Positions 16,845 through 25,863 of a stretch of DNA of 64,000 bases are shown piece after piece. Source of the DNA: Chloroflexota bacterium (lineage in GTDB: Bacteria > Chloroflexota > Anaerolineae > Promineifilales > Promineifilaceae); contig JAGOMA010000019.1 of assembly GCA_017993775.1 (NCBI GenBank), positions 1-64,000 on the forward strand. The letters are read 5' to 3'. The translations under genes and the position numbers were made by a program. Under the pieces are notes generated by a model. The model searched no databases and was not told where the DNA came from. It saw nothing but the letters and a program-made list of their open reading frames with translations. Position 1 is the stretch's first letter. Each line of letters opens with the position of its first letter.

Positions 16845-18200
16845 TTATGCGCTTAATTTAGCAAAACGCTGCCACACCTCTGCCGCCAGTTCGCGGCTGC
16901 GGGCGGTAATTTCTTCTTCGTCCAGTGTGAGCAGTTGGCGGTCTTGCATCAGAATTTGACCGGCAGCAATGGTTGTGGTGACCATGCTGGCTTCAAAGCC
17001 GAAGATGATGTGCCAGGGCAGGTTCCCTGCGCTGAGTGGCGTAGTAGCGTGATAGTCAACGAAGATCACATCGGCGGCAGCGCCGATGGCCAGTTTGCCG
17101 ATATTGCTTTTAGGCCAGAACATATTGGCCAGCGCGGCATTGTTGTAAATGGCCATTTGGGCGATGTCGGCGCCATTGGCGCGGCGCGGGTCGCCGTGGG
17201 CCAATTTGTGCAGGAAATACGCAGTTTTCCACTCGGCCCACATGTTGTTGCTAAAGCCATCGTTGCCCAGGCAAACGGGGATGCCCATACGCATCATCCC
17301 CTCAATGTCCGACGCGCCGACGGCGTTGTTCATATTGCTGCGCGGTTGGTGGGTGACCCAGGCGCCGGTTTCATGCAGCAGCGCTTTTTCGGTGGGGTCG
17401 ATGTGGATGGCGTGGGCGACGATGCTTTTGGGGCCAAGAATGTCGGCGTCAGCTAACCGGTCGACGACGCGTTTGCCGTATTTGTAGAGCGAATCGTATT
17501 CGTCAGATTCGTGTTCGGCGACATGAATGTGGAAGCCGGTATCCAGGTCTTTGGCGGCCTGGACGCAGGCGGCCAGGGTATCTTCGGTCAGGGAAAGGGA
17601 GGCATGCAGGCCGAATGTGCCGGCCAATAAATGGCTGCGGCGTTCTTCGAGCGAGTGGAGGAAGCGCACGTTTTCATCGATTCCGGCCTGTGCGCCGGCG
17701 TGCCCGTTGCGGTCAGTGACTTCATAACACAGGGCGGCGCGAACACCGGCCATTTCTACGGCATCGGCGACCTGGTCCAGGGAATTGTTGATGGCGTTGG
17801 GGCTGGCGTGATGATCGATGAGGGTGGTTGTGCCATGTTTGATGGCGTCTACCAGGCATACGAGGGCGCTGTACTTGACGTCTATGTCTAAGAGTGCGCG
17901 ATCCAGCCGCCACCAGAGCCTCTCCAGAATGTCGGGGAAATCTTTCATGGGCGCGCCGGGGATGGCCATGCCGCGGGAGAATGCGCCGTAGAAGTGGGTA
18001 TGTGCGCAGATGTTGCCGGGCATTACGAGTTGGCCGTGGGCGTCCAATTGTTTGGCTTCGGGGTATTGTTCGCGGAGGGCGGCGCTGTCGCCCATGTCGG
18101 TGATCAGGCCATCTGACAATAGCAAGCCGCCGTTGGGAATAATTTCGTTGACCGCTCCCCAGGTGACGAGACGGCCGTTGGTGATGAGTAATTGCTCCAT
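16845..18200 (-). CDS. ssnA: SsnA-like metal-dependent aminohydrolase
   Basis: Amidohydrolase-superfamily enzyme of 451 aa. Metal ligands are visible as HTHFYGAFSRG, IHVAEHESDEYD, VAHAIHID and CLGNDGF. The segment DHHASPNAINNSLDQVA and the pair CYEVTDRNGHAG / PRSNMNNAVG are typical of SsnA, a family found in selenium-dependent molybdenum-hydroxylase gene sets; its substrate has not been established to my knowledge. Guanine or S-adenosylhomocysteine deaminases are alternatives with similar folds. An AAAGGAGGG lies upstream of the ATG. It is transcribed ahead of npdG (22 bp apart), so the three or four genes to 14102 may form one operon. Confidence 0.8.
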   Translation of the reverse strand: MEQLLITNGRLVTWGAVNEIIPNGGLLLSDGLITDMGDSAALREQYPEAKQLDAHGQLVMPGNICAHTHFYGAFSRGMAIPGAPMKDFPDILERLWWRLDRALLDIDVKYSALVCLVDAIKHGTTTLIDHHASPNAINNSLDQVADAVEMAGVRAALCYEVTDRNGHAGAQAGIDENVRFLHSLEERRSHLLAGTFGLHASLSLTEDTLAACVQAAKDLDTGFHIHVAEHESDEYDSLYKYGKRVVDRLADADILGPKSIVAHAIHIDPTEKALLHETGAWVTHQPRSNMNNAVGASDIEGMMRMGIPVCLGNDGFSNNMWAEWKTAYFLHKLAHGDPRRANGADIAQMAIYNNAALANMFWPKSNIGKLAIGAAADVIFVDYHATTPLSAGNLPWHIIFGFEASMVTTTIAAGQILMQDRQLLTLDEEEITARSRELAAEVWQRFAKLSA

Positions 18201-18386
18201 AAAGCGATTGTAACCCTCCTTTTCAGGGATGCAATACGGCCGTTGGCGAGAATTAGATTCGTATCAGAGGCCAGTTTTGCATCTTGACAGTGACCTTGCT
18301 TCCGTTAAACTCACGGGTAAGAATATCACAGTTAATGCTGTCTATTAAGCAAATGCGATAAATTATACCTTTAAGGAGCTTAAATA

Positions 18387-18719
18387 ATGGCTGATCCCTT
18401 TAATGTAACAGACTCTGCCTTTCAAGCGGAAGTTTTAGAATCTGATAAACCGGTGTTGGTGGATTTTTGGGCGGAGTGGTGTGGCCCCTGCCGCATGATT
18501 GCCCCATCTGTAAAAGAAATCGCCTCGGAGTATGATGGCGTTTTGAAAGTGGCTAAAATGGACGTGGATGACAATCCGGCGACCCCTGGTCGTTATGGGA
18601 TTTCTGGCATTCCGACCTTGATGCTTTTCAAAAATGGTGAAGTTGTGGCCCGCATTGTAGGCGCGATGCCGAAAGATCGTCTGGTAGCCCAGATTTTGCC
18701 GCATATCGGCAAAAATTAG
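18387..18719 (+). CDS. trxA: Thioredoxin
   Basis: Cytosolic dithiol-disulfide oxidoreductase of 110 aa, the usual length. The active site WCGPC is at residues 31-35, with FWAEW before it and the cis-Pro loop [10 protein letters not shown] near residue 74. AAGGAG lies 8 nt before the ATG. A TTGACA at 18284-18289 could be its -35 hexamer, though the -10 is weak. It is transcribed alone and ends at a strong terminator. Confidence 0.95.
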   Translation: MADPFNVTDSAFQAEVLESDKPVLVDFWAEWCGPCRMIAPSVKEIASEYDGVLKVAKMDVDDNPATPGRYGISGIPTLMLFKNGEVVARIVGAMPKDRLVAQILPHIGKN

Positions 18720-18777
18720 TGGTTGTTCATCTGGTTGGCGAGCGTTAATGCGGCCAGCTAAATGTGGATATAAAAAT

Positions 18778-18820
18778 AAAGCCATTGACTGTGGTCTGAA
18801 CCGGCAGTCAATGGCTTTTT
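18778..18820 (+). terminator. Rho-independent terminator of trxA
   Basis: Perfect 14-bp arms AAAGCCATTGACTG (18778-18791) and CAGTCAATGGCTTT (18805-18818), followed by further T residues. The loop is 13 nt. It ends 11 bp before the next gene on the same strand. Confidence 0.85.
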
Positions 18821-18830
18821 TGTTGGAGGG

Positions 18831-19754
18831 GTGATGATTGAATTGGCAATTATGGTTGAGGGGCAAAATGGGCTGAATTGGCCGCGCTGGCAGCGGTTGG
18901 TAACGGCCGTTGAAGACTTGGGTTTCGCCGGACTTTACCGGTCTGACCATTACACCAATGCCAGCCCGCCAGACTTGGATTCGCTGGAATTGTGGGTTTC
19001 GCTGACCTGGCTGGCAGCCAATACGCAGCGGATCGCGTTTGGCCCGTTGGTATCGCCAGTCTCTTTTCGCCAGCCGACGATGACGGCGCGGATGGCAACG
19101 GCCGTGGATGATTTGTCGCACGGCCGTTTAACTCTTGGTTTAGGCGCAGGCTGGCAAGAACGGGAACACACTCATTACGGCTGGGATTTGCTTGACGTGC
19201 CGGAGCGATTTGCCCGATTTGAAGAAGGGCTGGCGATCATTACTCGGATGCTGCAGAGCGGGGAGCCGGTGGATTTTAGCGGCGATTATTATCAGGTTCA
19301 GGAGGCGGTGCTGCTGCCGCGCCCTCAGCGTCCGGGCGGCCCGCCGATTCTCATTGGCGGCAACGGACCAAAACGCACGCTGCCGCTGGCGGCGAAGTAC
19401 GCGCAGGAATGGAACGCGGTCTATATTTCGGCGGTGGAGTTTGCGGCGAAGAATCGGATGTTGGATGAATTGTTGGCGGCAAACGGCCGTGTCCCTTCCG
19501 ATGTGCGCCGTTCGCTGATGACCCGGATTGAGATGGGTGATGAGGCGGCTTTGGCGCAAAAATTTGCCGTGTCCAGGCTGACGATGGACGAGCTGCGGGC
19601 GCGTGGATTGGTGTTGGGCACGCCGGGGCACATCGTGGCTCAGTTGGGGCAGTTGGCGGAAGCGGGCGTGCAGCGGGTAATGCTGCAATGGCTGGACCTG
19701 GACGATGTAGGCGGGTTGGAAGTGTTGGCCCGCGATGTGTTGGGCCAGGTGTAG
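18831..19754 (+). CDS. Luciferase-like (LLM) F420-dependent oxidoreductase
   Basis: Flavin/F420-dependent oxidoreductase of 307 aa with the LLM TIM-barrel. The pattern includes VEDLGFAGLYRSDHY, RIAFGPLVSPVSFRQP, GRLTLGLGAGWQEREH and PPILIGGNGPKRTL, all typical of the F420 branch. The substrate is not predictable. ATG codons at 18831 and 18834 follow a GGAGGGG ribosome-binding site. Together with cofE and npdG within 4 kb, it supports an F420-using organism. Four ACGGCCGT copies lie in frame, giving TAV or NGR peptides. It converges on the next gene through a palindrome-based hairpin. Confidence 0.85.
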   Translation: MMIELAIMVEGQNGLNWPRWQRLVTAVEDLGFAGLYRSDHYTNASPPDLDSLELWVSLTWLAANTQRIAFGPLVSPVSFRQPTMTARMATAVDDLSHGRLTLGLGAGWQEREHTHYGWDLLDVPERFARFEEGLAIITRMLQSGEPVDFSGDYYQVQEAVLLPRPQRPGGPPILIGGNGPKRTLPLAAKYAQEWNAVYISAVEFAAKNRMLDELLAANGRVPSDVRRSLMTRIEMGDEAALAQKFAVSRLTMDELRARGLVLGTPGHIVAQLGQLAEAGVQRVMLQWLDLDDVGGLEVLARDVLGQV

Positions 19755-19767
19755 GGTGGGGGAATAG

Positions 19768-19805
19768 AAAACGGCCGTTGCCTGTGGTAGGGAACGGCCG
19801 TTTTT
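19768..19805. terminator. Bidirectional terminator built from two ACGGCCGT palindromes
   Basis: Arms AAAACGGCCGTT (19768-19779) and AACGGCCGTTTT (19793-19804) are perfect over 12 bp around a 13-nt loop, with A-rich and T-rich outer flanks. It lies between two convergent stops (19754 and 19826), so it can terminate both. The stem is made of two copies of the genome-wide palindrome. Confidence 0.75.
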
Positions 19806-19825
19806 GCTCTGTGGAAAAAATTAGA

Positions 19826-20305
19826 TTACGTGGCAGAAGTGTCGGAATCAGCCTCCGATTCAGCTTCAGGCGCTTTCTCTTGCGGTGTGAATTGGGTCGC
19901 CAGTTCACCCAATCCTTCCGACAACCAGCGCAAGCCCTGGGCGATGCCGGTGCGGGCGCGGGCGGAAATTTCGGTCGAATCGACGCGCGTCTTCAATTCT
20001 TCCGCTTCCCCTTTGATTTTTTCTGTGGTTTCGCTGGTTTTTACTTCGCGAATGACTTTATCTACTTCGTTGACGAAGGTATGCACGCCTTCGCGGACTT
20101 CTTTTTCGACGCGTTTGCGCTCTTCGCTGTCCCAGGCGGATTGCAAAGTTTCCGCCAGTTGGCGGCCAAGTTTCTGAAATTCGGCCCCGATATCTAATTT
20201 CGGCGCGCCGCTGTTTACGTCATCTTCCTCGATGACAATGCGTTTGGCGTCTAATTTTTCCTGTTCTTTCAAATCATCTACGCTGGGGTTTTGTTCGTCA
20301 CTCAT
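19826..20305 (-). CDS. Acidic helical protein of unknown function
   Basis: 159-aa, very charged protein with predicted long amphipathic helices (SEERKRVEKEVREGVHTF, TTEKIKGEAEELKTRV) and acidic, Ser/Ala-rich ends. No signal peptide, membrane segment or catalytic motif. The ATG at 20305 follows AAGGAG. It looks like a coiled-coil or stress-type accessory protein, but the family is not recognised. Confidence 0.7.
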   Translation of the reverse strand: MSDEQNPSVDDLKEQEKLDAKRIVIEEDDVNSGAPKLDIGAEFQKLGRQLAETLQSAWDSEERKRVEKEVREGVHTFVNEVDKVIREVKTSETTEKIKGEAEELKTRVDSTEISARARTGIAQGLRWLSEGLGELATQFTPQEKAPEAESEADSDTSAT

Positions 20306-20445
20306 TTTTTAACTCCTTGCTAAAACTGTGCGCAATTTCCGGATGAATTTGCCTGCCTGATTGCCTGATTGTTTGTAAAAGAATCACTTTGCTGATGACG
20401 GCCGTAGCCATGTTTCTATACGTCATTTTGATTTGGGGGTTGCAC

Positions 20446-21420
20446 TTAATTTTCGGCGCGCCGCAAAGACCAGTCGTCGAGAAACCAGCCATCGTTGAGG
20501 AGGGCGAAATTGCCGCGAATGGCCGCGCCCAGGCGCACGGTTTGCGCTTGCTCGATGGTGAAGTATTGGCTGAACGTGTTTTTGCGGCCGAATAACGGCC
20601 GTATCCACGCCTCACTGCTCTCCGGGCTGATCAGACGCACTTCTCCGGCTGCCGGATCATCGGACCAGATTTTCTGGTTGCCATTGAAGGCCATCACCAG
20701 GTCAGGAAACAGATTGATCTCCAGGCGATAATACCCGGGTTCCAGAAAAACATCGCGGAAAAGACGAAAACTGATCGCCCCATTACCCTTGAATGCCTTG
20801 ACCGTGTGTACGCCGTGCCAAATGAACAGCGCGTGTTCCTGGGGCGGCAGGAATTGATCGGAAAGGACACGAACCTCTGGCCGGCGGTAAACATCCCAGA
20901 TTTCAACGCCATATCCGGTGGGGCCTTCGTCGTATTCCAGTGTCCAACCGGTGGGCAGTTGCAGTTCTGGCTGCCCGTTTTGCAGGTAATCGCCTTCTTC
21001 AAAGGAGCCGTTGGGCAGCAGGTTGCTGCTCCAATTGGCGGCGTTGGGGTCAATGGTGGGGGTGAGGGTTGGCGTGGGCGTGGGCGTTTCGGTGGGCGGC
21101 ACGGCCGTTTCCGTGGGAATGGGCGTGCGCGTTGGGGCAAAGGTGGCGGTGATGGTGGCTGTCGGGCGCGGTGGGCTGGTAAGCATGGGGGTGAGGATGG
21201 GTTGGGTTTGCGGCACGGCCGTCCATGTGGGCGGCACGGTGGGCGCAGGCGACAGAACGGCCGTCAGGGCGACGGTAGGGGCGACGCCCAGGCGCGTGGG
21301 CAGCGGGGGTTCGTCCTGGCAACTGGTTAGTGCCAGGAAAACGAGAAAGAGGGGGACGGCCGTTCCCACTCGCCGCACCCAAAAGCCTGCTATAAGCCTG
21401 ATCATCACACAAAACCCCAT
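20446..21420 (-). CDS. Secreted lipoprotein with Thr-Pro linker and C-terminal beta domain
   Basis: Lipoprotein of ~324 aa: N-terminal signal ending LVFLALTSCQDEPP, a ~100-aa Thr-Pro-rich linker, then a ~180-residue domain (NLLPNGSFEEGDY... and GNGAISFRLFRDVFLEPG) with the look of a carbohydrate-binding jelly roll such as CBM4/9. NxSFExG is typical of such modules. ATG 21420 has an AGAGGTG just upstream; ATG 21405 is an alternative start. The ligand is unknown. Confidence 0.7.
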   Translation of the reverse strand: MGFCVMIRLIAGFWVRRVGTAVPLFLVFLALTSCQDEPPLPTRLGVAPTVALTAVLSPAPTVPPTWTAVPQTQPILTPMLTSPPRPTATITATFAPTRTPIPTETAVPPTETPTPTPTLTPTIDPNAANWSSNLLPNGSFEEGDYLQNGQPELQLPTGWTLEYDEGPTGYGVEIWDVYRRPEVRVLSDQFLPPQEHALFIWHGVHTVKAFKGNGAISFRLFRDVFLEPGYYRLEINLFPDLVMAFNGNQKIWSDDPAAGEVRLISPESSEAWIRPLFGRKNTFSQYFTIEQAQTVRLGAAIRGNFALLNDGWFLDDWSLRRAEN

Positions 21421-21831
21421 AACACCTCTGGCAGCATTGTAAGCTTGCCTCATGGAACTCGCAACCTCTGTTGCCCGAAAAGCACACACGCCACCATGAC
21501 TCCTCCAAAATTCCGATTGTCCACGAATAAAGTGGCCCAAGACGTTGATTCATCACTCGGCATATTAGAAAGCAGGTCATCGACTCGATTGTAGACTTGA
21601 CATTTAGACAAGGTTGGTTATTAATAGTAGGTAACAGGCGGTGTAACCTCAACTAATTACCCCCCTTCACATTATCGCAGACGAACAACTCATCTTCACG
21701 AATGACGTTTAACAAGCATGTGCAATTGGGATTGAGAAGGCATTGATAGCCTCAATGACCTCGCTCTTTACCCAAAGTCATCCGGCGTCCTCATGAAATG
21801 GTTGAAAATGTCCATATAAGGTTTAAATAGT
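21421..21831. other. Intergenic region between divergent genes
   Basis: About 410 bp without a supported gene. TTGACA at 21597-21602 with ATTAAT 17 bp later (four of six to the -10 consensus) could be a weak promoter toward the gene at 21832. No ACGGCCGT copy, hairpin or RNA gene was seen. Confidence 0.35.
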
Positions 21832-22908
21832 ATGCAATCCTCAACACAATTTTCGGGCCTCACAATGCCTGTTTTTACAGCCTTTGGCTGGGCGGGCGAA
21901 GAGACGGCCATCAAATATGCGCTTTCACAATTAGAAGGTTTTATTAGCGAACTGCATCGCGTATTACCACGCAATGTCCAGGAAAAGTTTCCCTTTTTTG
22001 GCTTGAGCCAAGAAAATCAGTCAGTTTATTTGTCCGCCAGCGAAAAAATTGGCGACGACGTGCTGATTTCCTTTTTTGCTCGCCCCATGAGTCTAGAATT
22101 GCAGTTGACGATCATGAATCGGGCTGTTCTGGATAAAATTTATCGCCAGGCAGAAAAAGAACCGGCCTTGTGCCACCGGCTGATCACAGAGTTAGGGCCG
22201 GAATGGTCGCTGCGCGTGCAGCAAATGCAAGTCGATGAAGATTCCCAAGAAGCGTCTCACTACCAGGATTTGTTTAAAGATAGTTTGGCCGTCTTTGATG
22301 AGTCGGCTTCGGTGGCGGTGATGAGCAAAGCGGCTTACTTGAATAGTGAATCGCGTTGGCTGGCGCCATTTTATTTGAGCCGACGATTTGATTCCGAGCG
22401 TGTGGCGGCGATGGGGCAGGCGGTGACGCAGGTGTTGAGCGAACAAATTGCCCGCCTGATGCCTACTCTGGATTTCCTGACAGGCAAAGTTGCGCGCAAG
22501 AAGACAAAGCCCCGTGCGCGGGTGAAAGCGAGCGTGGAAGAAATTGCGATGCCCGATGATTTGCAGGCGAATTCTTCGGAGATGTTTACCTATGTGGCAG
22601 ATTTAAAGCCGCTGCATTTGCGGCAAGGGTTTATTAACCTGACACCTAAACATTGGCCGTTTTTCCAGATTAATTCACGCACAGAAACCCGCCCGGTGAC
22701 TGTTTATTATGAAGGGATTTATGACAAAGAGTGTTCGGTTTGGCGGCTGCTGCCAAATGATCGGGCGCGTCTGGTATTGAGTCCGGCTTTGCATGAGTGG
22801 CTGGAGGAAAACTTTACTGTACAAGATCAGATTCGGGTGACGGCGCGTAAGTTGGGGGATGATGAGATTCAGATGACGTTACGGCCGTTAGGTGATGTGG
22901 CCGAGTAA
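21832..22908 (+). CDS. Conserved-looking protein of unknown function
   Basis: 358-aa soluble protein with no signal or membrane segment. Residues 1-210 are mainly helical; a Lys/Arg-rich linker (KVARKKTKPRARVK, ~residues 220-233) separates a C-terminal ~110-residue beta-rich domain (FFQINSRTETRPVTVYYEG, DRARLVLSPALHEWL). A nucleic-acid-binding role is conceivable from the basic linker but is not supported by a named family. The final codons are made from an ACGGCCGT copy (LRPLG), and a second copy overlaps the stop region. A terminator follows. Confidence 0.7.
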   Translation: MQSSTQFSGLTMPVFTAFGWAGEETAIKYALSQLEGFISELHRVLPRNVQEKFPFFGLSQENQSVYLSASEKIGDDVLISFFARPMSLELQLTIMNRAVLDKIYRQAEKEPALCHRLITELGPEWSLRVQQMQVDEDSQEASHYQDLFKDSLAVFDESASVAVMSKAAYLNSESRWLAPFYLSRRFDSERVAAMGQAVTQVLSEQIARLMPTLDFLTGKVARKKTKPRARVKASVEEIAMPDDLQANSSEMFTYVADLKPLHLRQGFINLTPKHWPFFQINSRTETRPVTVYYEGIYDKECSVWRLLPNDRARLVLSPALHEWLEENFTVQDQIRVTARKLGDDEIQMTLRPLGDVAE

Positions 22909-22951
22909 CGGCCGTATTCATCCATTACCCCCTATCTAAAATATCATCCGC

Positions 22952-22981
22952 AAAAAGGGCGTCCTTGGCGACGCCCTTTTT
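22952..22981 (+). terminator. Rho-independent terminator
   Basis: Arms AAAAAGGGCGTC and GACGCCCTTTTT around a 6-nt loop, 44 bp after the preceding stop. The T-tract supports plus-strand termination; the A-tract also permits the reverse. Confidence 0.85.
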
Positions 22982-23080
22982 ATTTGGTACAAATCAGCCC
23001 TACGGGACGGAAACTATCCATCATTGCTGGGGTTGTTGCCATAAGCATACAACTCCTCCTTTCACAGAGTAAGATCAACT

Positions 23081-24487
23081 ATGGCAAGAACAAAAATTGT
23101 CGCAACCATTGGACCTGCAAGCAGCAATCCAGAAACCATTCGCCGAATGTTGGCGGCCGGCATGACTGTGGCCCGCATCAATTTCTCGCACGGCGACCAC
23201 GATTCCCACACCAAAACCATCAATATGCTGCGGCGCGTAGCCGAGGCCGAAGGGAAAGTCCTGGCCATTTTGGGCGATTTACAAGGCCCCAAACTTCGCC
23301 TGGGACACGTCAAGTCAGACGGTATCCAACTGGCGTTGGGAGATGAAATTGTACTCACCCCCCATCGCGGACAGCCGGCCATGATTCACCTGCCCCATCC
23401 CGACCTGATACGAGTCATCAAACCAGGCGCTCGTCTGGTTCTGGGCGATGGCGAGGTGGAGATGGTAGTGGCCGAAAAGAAGAGCGATACCTTGCGCTGT
23501 GTGGTTACCGTGGCCGGCCTTTTAGAATCGCGTAAAGGCGTCAATGCGCCCGGCACAGATCTGCCGATTTCCAGCATCACTGAAAAAGACAAAGAAGATT
23601 TGGGCCTGATTTGCAAGTTGATGCTCGATTACGTGGCCCTTTCTTTTGTGCGTACCGCTCAAGATGTGTTGGATTTGCGCGAAATGATGGATTCCTTTGG
23701 CGTGCAAATCCCGGTCATCGCCAAGATCGAAAAAGTGGAAGCGATCGCCGATTTGGAAGCCATTCGGGATGTTGTCGATGGGATGATGGTGGCGCGCGGT
23801 GATTTGGGTATCGAAGTGCCGCCGCAAGAAGTACCGATGCTGCAAAAACGCATCATCCGTTGTTGCAACGAAGTAGGCAAACCGGTTATTACAGCGACGC
23901 AAATGTTGCAATCCATGATCGAACATCCCCGACCCACGCGAGCGGAAGCCAGCGATGTGGCCAACGCGATTTTAGACGGCACGGACGCCGTCATGTTATC
24001 GGGTGAAACAGCGACGGGGAAATTTCCGGTGGAAGCGGTCTTGATGATGCAGCAGATTGGCGAGATAACGGAAAAAGAGTTCCCATACAGCGAATGGCGC
24101 ACCCGGCGGCGGCGAGCGGCTAAAGCCAGCGTTACGCGAGCGGTTAGCGAGGCAAGTTGTGACGTGGCTGAGCAAATAGAGGCGCGAGCGATCGTTTGTT
24201 CGACGATGAGCGGGTATACGGCGACGCAGATTGCCCGCCATCGTTCACCTATTCAGATTATGGCGGTATCCCCTTCGCCTGTGACGCAGCGCCGTCTGGC
24301 GCTGGTTTGGGGGGTGAATTGCTGGCGCGTAGATGATGTACAAGATACGGATACGTTGTTTGAGAAGACCGTGGCGGTGTTACGGCCGTTTGGCCTGGAA
24401 AATGGCGATAAAGTTGTCATCACTGCCGGCGTCCCCTTTGGCGCCAGCGGGCAAACCAATTTGATCCAAATTCATGAAATATCCTGA
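23081..24487 (+). CDS. pyk: Pyruvate kinase
   Basis: Last ATP-forming step of glycolysis, phosphoenolpyruvate + ADP to pyruvate + ATP. The 468-aa length fits type I/II enzymes without the extra C-terminal phosphotransferase-like domain. N-terminal KIVATIGPASSN, active-site VIAKIEKVEAIADLEAI, MVARGDLGIEVP and KPVITATQMLQSM are intact. The alpha/beta C-terminal domain follows from ~residue 345. It is preceded by a terminator and followed 59 bp later by the second AAA+ ATPase gene on the same strand. The gene has only one ACGGCCGT copy, near the 3' end. Confidence 0.96.
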   Translation: MARTKIVATIGPASSNPETIRRMLAAGMTVARINFSHGDHDSHTKTINMLRRVAEAEGKVLAILGDLQGPKLRLGHVKSDGIQLALGDEIVLTPHRGQPAMIHLPHPDLIRVIKPGARLVLGDGEVEMVVAEKKSDTLRCVVTVAGLLESRKGVNAPGTDLPISSITEKDKEDLGLICKLMLDYVALSFVRTAQDVLDLREMMDSFGVQIPVIAKIEKVEAIADLEAIRDVVDGMMVARGDLGIEVPPQEVPMLQKRIIRCCNEVGKPVITATQMLQSMIEHPRPTRAEASDVANAILDGTDAVMLSGETATGKFPVEAVLMMQQIGEITEKEFPYSEWRTRRRRAAKASVTRAVSEASCDVAEQIEARAIVCSTMSGYTATQIARHRSPIQIMAVSPSPVTQRRLALVWGVNCWRVDDVQDTDTLFEKTVAVLRPFGLENGDKVVITAGVPFGASGQTNLIQIHEIS

Positions 24488-24546
24488 ACTCTGGCCTGAA
24501 TCCAGTATAATCTAATTGTGTTTTCGCCGATTCAAGGAGCAAACAG

Positions 24547-25860
24547 ATGACTCAAGATTCACAGCAAATCTACGCCTCAGCGGCCTGGGAACCTGGCGTC
24601 ATTCATTCCCTGGAAGACACAGGTCTGACAGCCAGTTTTATTCAAGATCTTGTCCTAAAAGTAATGTATTTGCGCGGCCAACTAACAGGCCGCGCCATTG
24701 CCGACAGCATCAATCTGCCATTTCAGGGCGTAGTCAGCCCATCGCTGGATTTCTTGAAGCGCGAGCAAATGTGCGAGATTAAGGGCGCTGGCAGCTTGGG
24801 ACCAGCCTCCTACGAATACCTGATTACCACCAAAGGCATGGCCCGCGCCCGCGAATTGCTGGAGCGGACCACCTACGTTGGCCCGGCTCCGGTTCCTTGG
24901 GAAGATTACATCGAGGCGATCCAGAAACAGCGGGGCCATCGCCTGGCCGTCAATCCCATCACCATGAAAAAGGCGCTGGGCCATCTGGTCTTAGAAGAAT
25001 CCGTTTTTGCCAAAATAGGCCCCGCCGCCAATTCGGGGAAATCCATTTTTTTGTATGGTCCTCCGGGAAATGGCAAAACCACGATTGCCGAGGCTATCGG
25101 CAGCATGATTTTGAAAGATAACATGTATATCCCGTATGCTGTGGAAGTGGATGGGCAAATCATCAAAGTATATGATGAGATCAATCATGTATTGGTGCCA
25201 GACCCACAGGACAAAGGAAATACCGGCTCGTTGAGCGGCCGTAAATTAGACGCGCGCTGGATTCATATTCGCCGTCCGGTGATCATGGTGGGGGGCGAAT
25301 TGACTTTGGATGGGTTGGAATTGAAATATGATCCCATCAACAAGTATTACGAAGCGCCATTCCAAATGAAAGCCAACGGAGGCATGTTCCTCATCGATGA
25401 TTTTGGCCGGCAGCAGGTTCGCCCGCGTGATTTATTGAATCGTTGGATTGTGCCGATGGAGAAAAACAGCGACTTTTTGTCGCTGCATACCGGCCGTAAA
25501 ATTGAAGTGCCGTTTGCCGTTTTGATTGTGTTTTCCACCAATCTGCCGCCGCGCGATCTGGTGGATGAGGCGTTTTTGCGCCGAATTCGGCACAAAATAG
25601 AGATTACATCCCCTTCTTATGAGGGTTATCGGGAAATTTTCAAACGGGTTTGTAAATCGCGTAATGTGCCTTACGATGAACAGACTGTGCGTTATCTTCT
25701 ACAAGAATATTATATTAAGCGTAACCAAAAATTACGGGCCAGTCATCCGCGTGATATCTTAGATCAGATAAGCGATATAGCTGATTATTTAGGGATTGAA
25801 CCTCGACTGAATAAAGAGCTGATTGATCAGGCCGCCGATGCCTATTTTGTGGACTTGTAG
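24547..25860 (+). CDS. AAA+ ATPase with N-terminal winged-helix-like region (paralog 2)
   Basis: 437-aa paralog of the ATPase at 7219-8610, with the same order of parts: helical N-terminal domain (~1-110), Walker A GPPGNGKTT (~171), Walker B MFLIDDFG (~281), sensor VLIVFSTNLPPRDL, and DEAFLRRIRHKI. Long stretches between Walker A and B are nearly identical (PFQMKANGG, RQQVRPRDLLNRWIVP). CAAGGAGC lies before the ATG. The glycerophosphodiesterase gene starts 3 bp after its stop, so the two are probably co-transcribed. Unusually for this window it holds no ACGGCCGT copy. Confidence 0.82.
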   Translation: MTQDSQQIYASAAWEPGVIHSLEDTGLTASFIQDLVLKVMYLRGQLTGRAIADSINLPFQGVVSPSLDFLKREQMCEIKGAGSLGPASYEYLITTKGMARARELLERTTYVGPAPVPWEDYIEAIQKQRGHRLAVNPITMKKALGHLVLEESVFAKIGPAANSGKSIFLYGPPGNGKTTIAEAIGSMILKDNMYIPYAVEVDGQIIKVYDEINHVLVPDPQDKGNTGSLSGRKLDARWIHIRRPVIMVGGELTLDGLELKYDPINKYYEAPFQMKANGGMFLIDDFGRQQVRPRDLLNRWIVPMEKNSDFLSLHTGRKIEVPFAVLIVFSTNLPPRDLVDEAFLRRIRHKIEITSPSYEGYREIFKRVCKSRNVPYDEQTVRYLLQEYYIKRNQKLRASHPRDILDQISDIADYLGIEPRLNKELIDQAADAYFVDL

Positions 25861-25863
25861 CTA

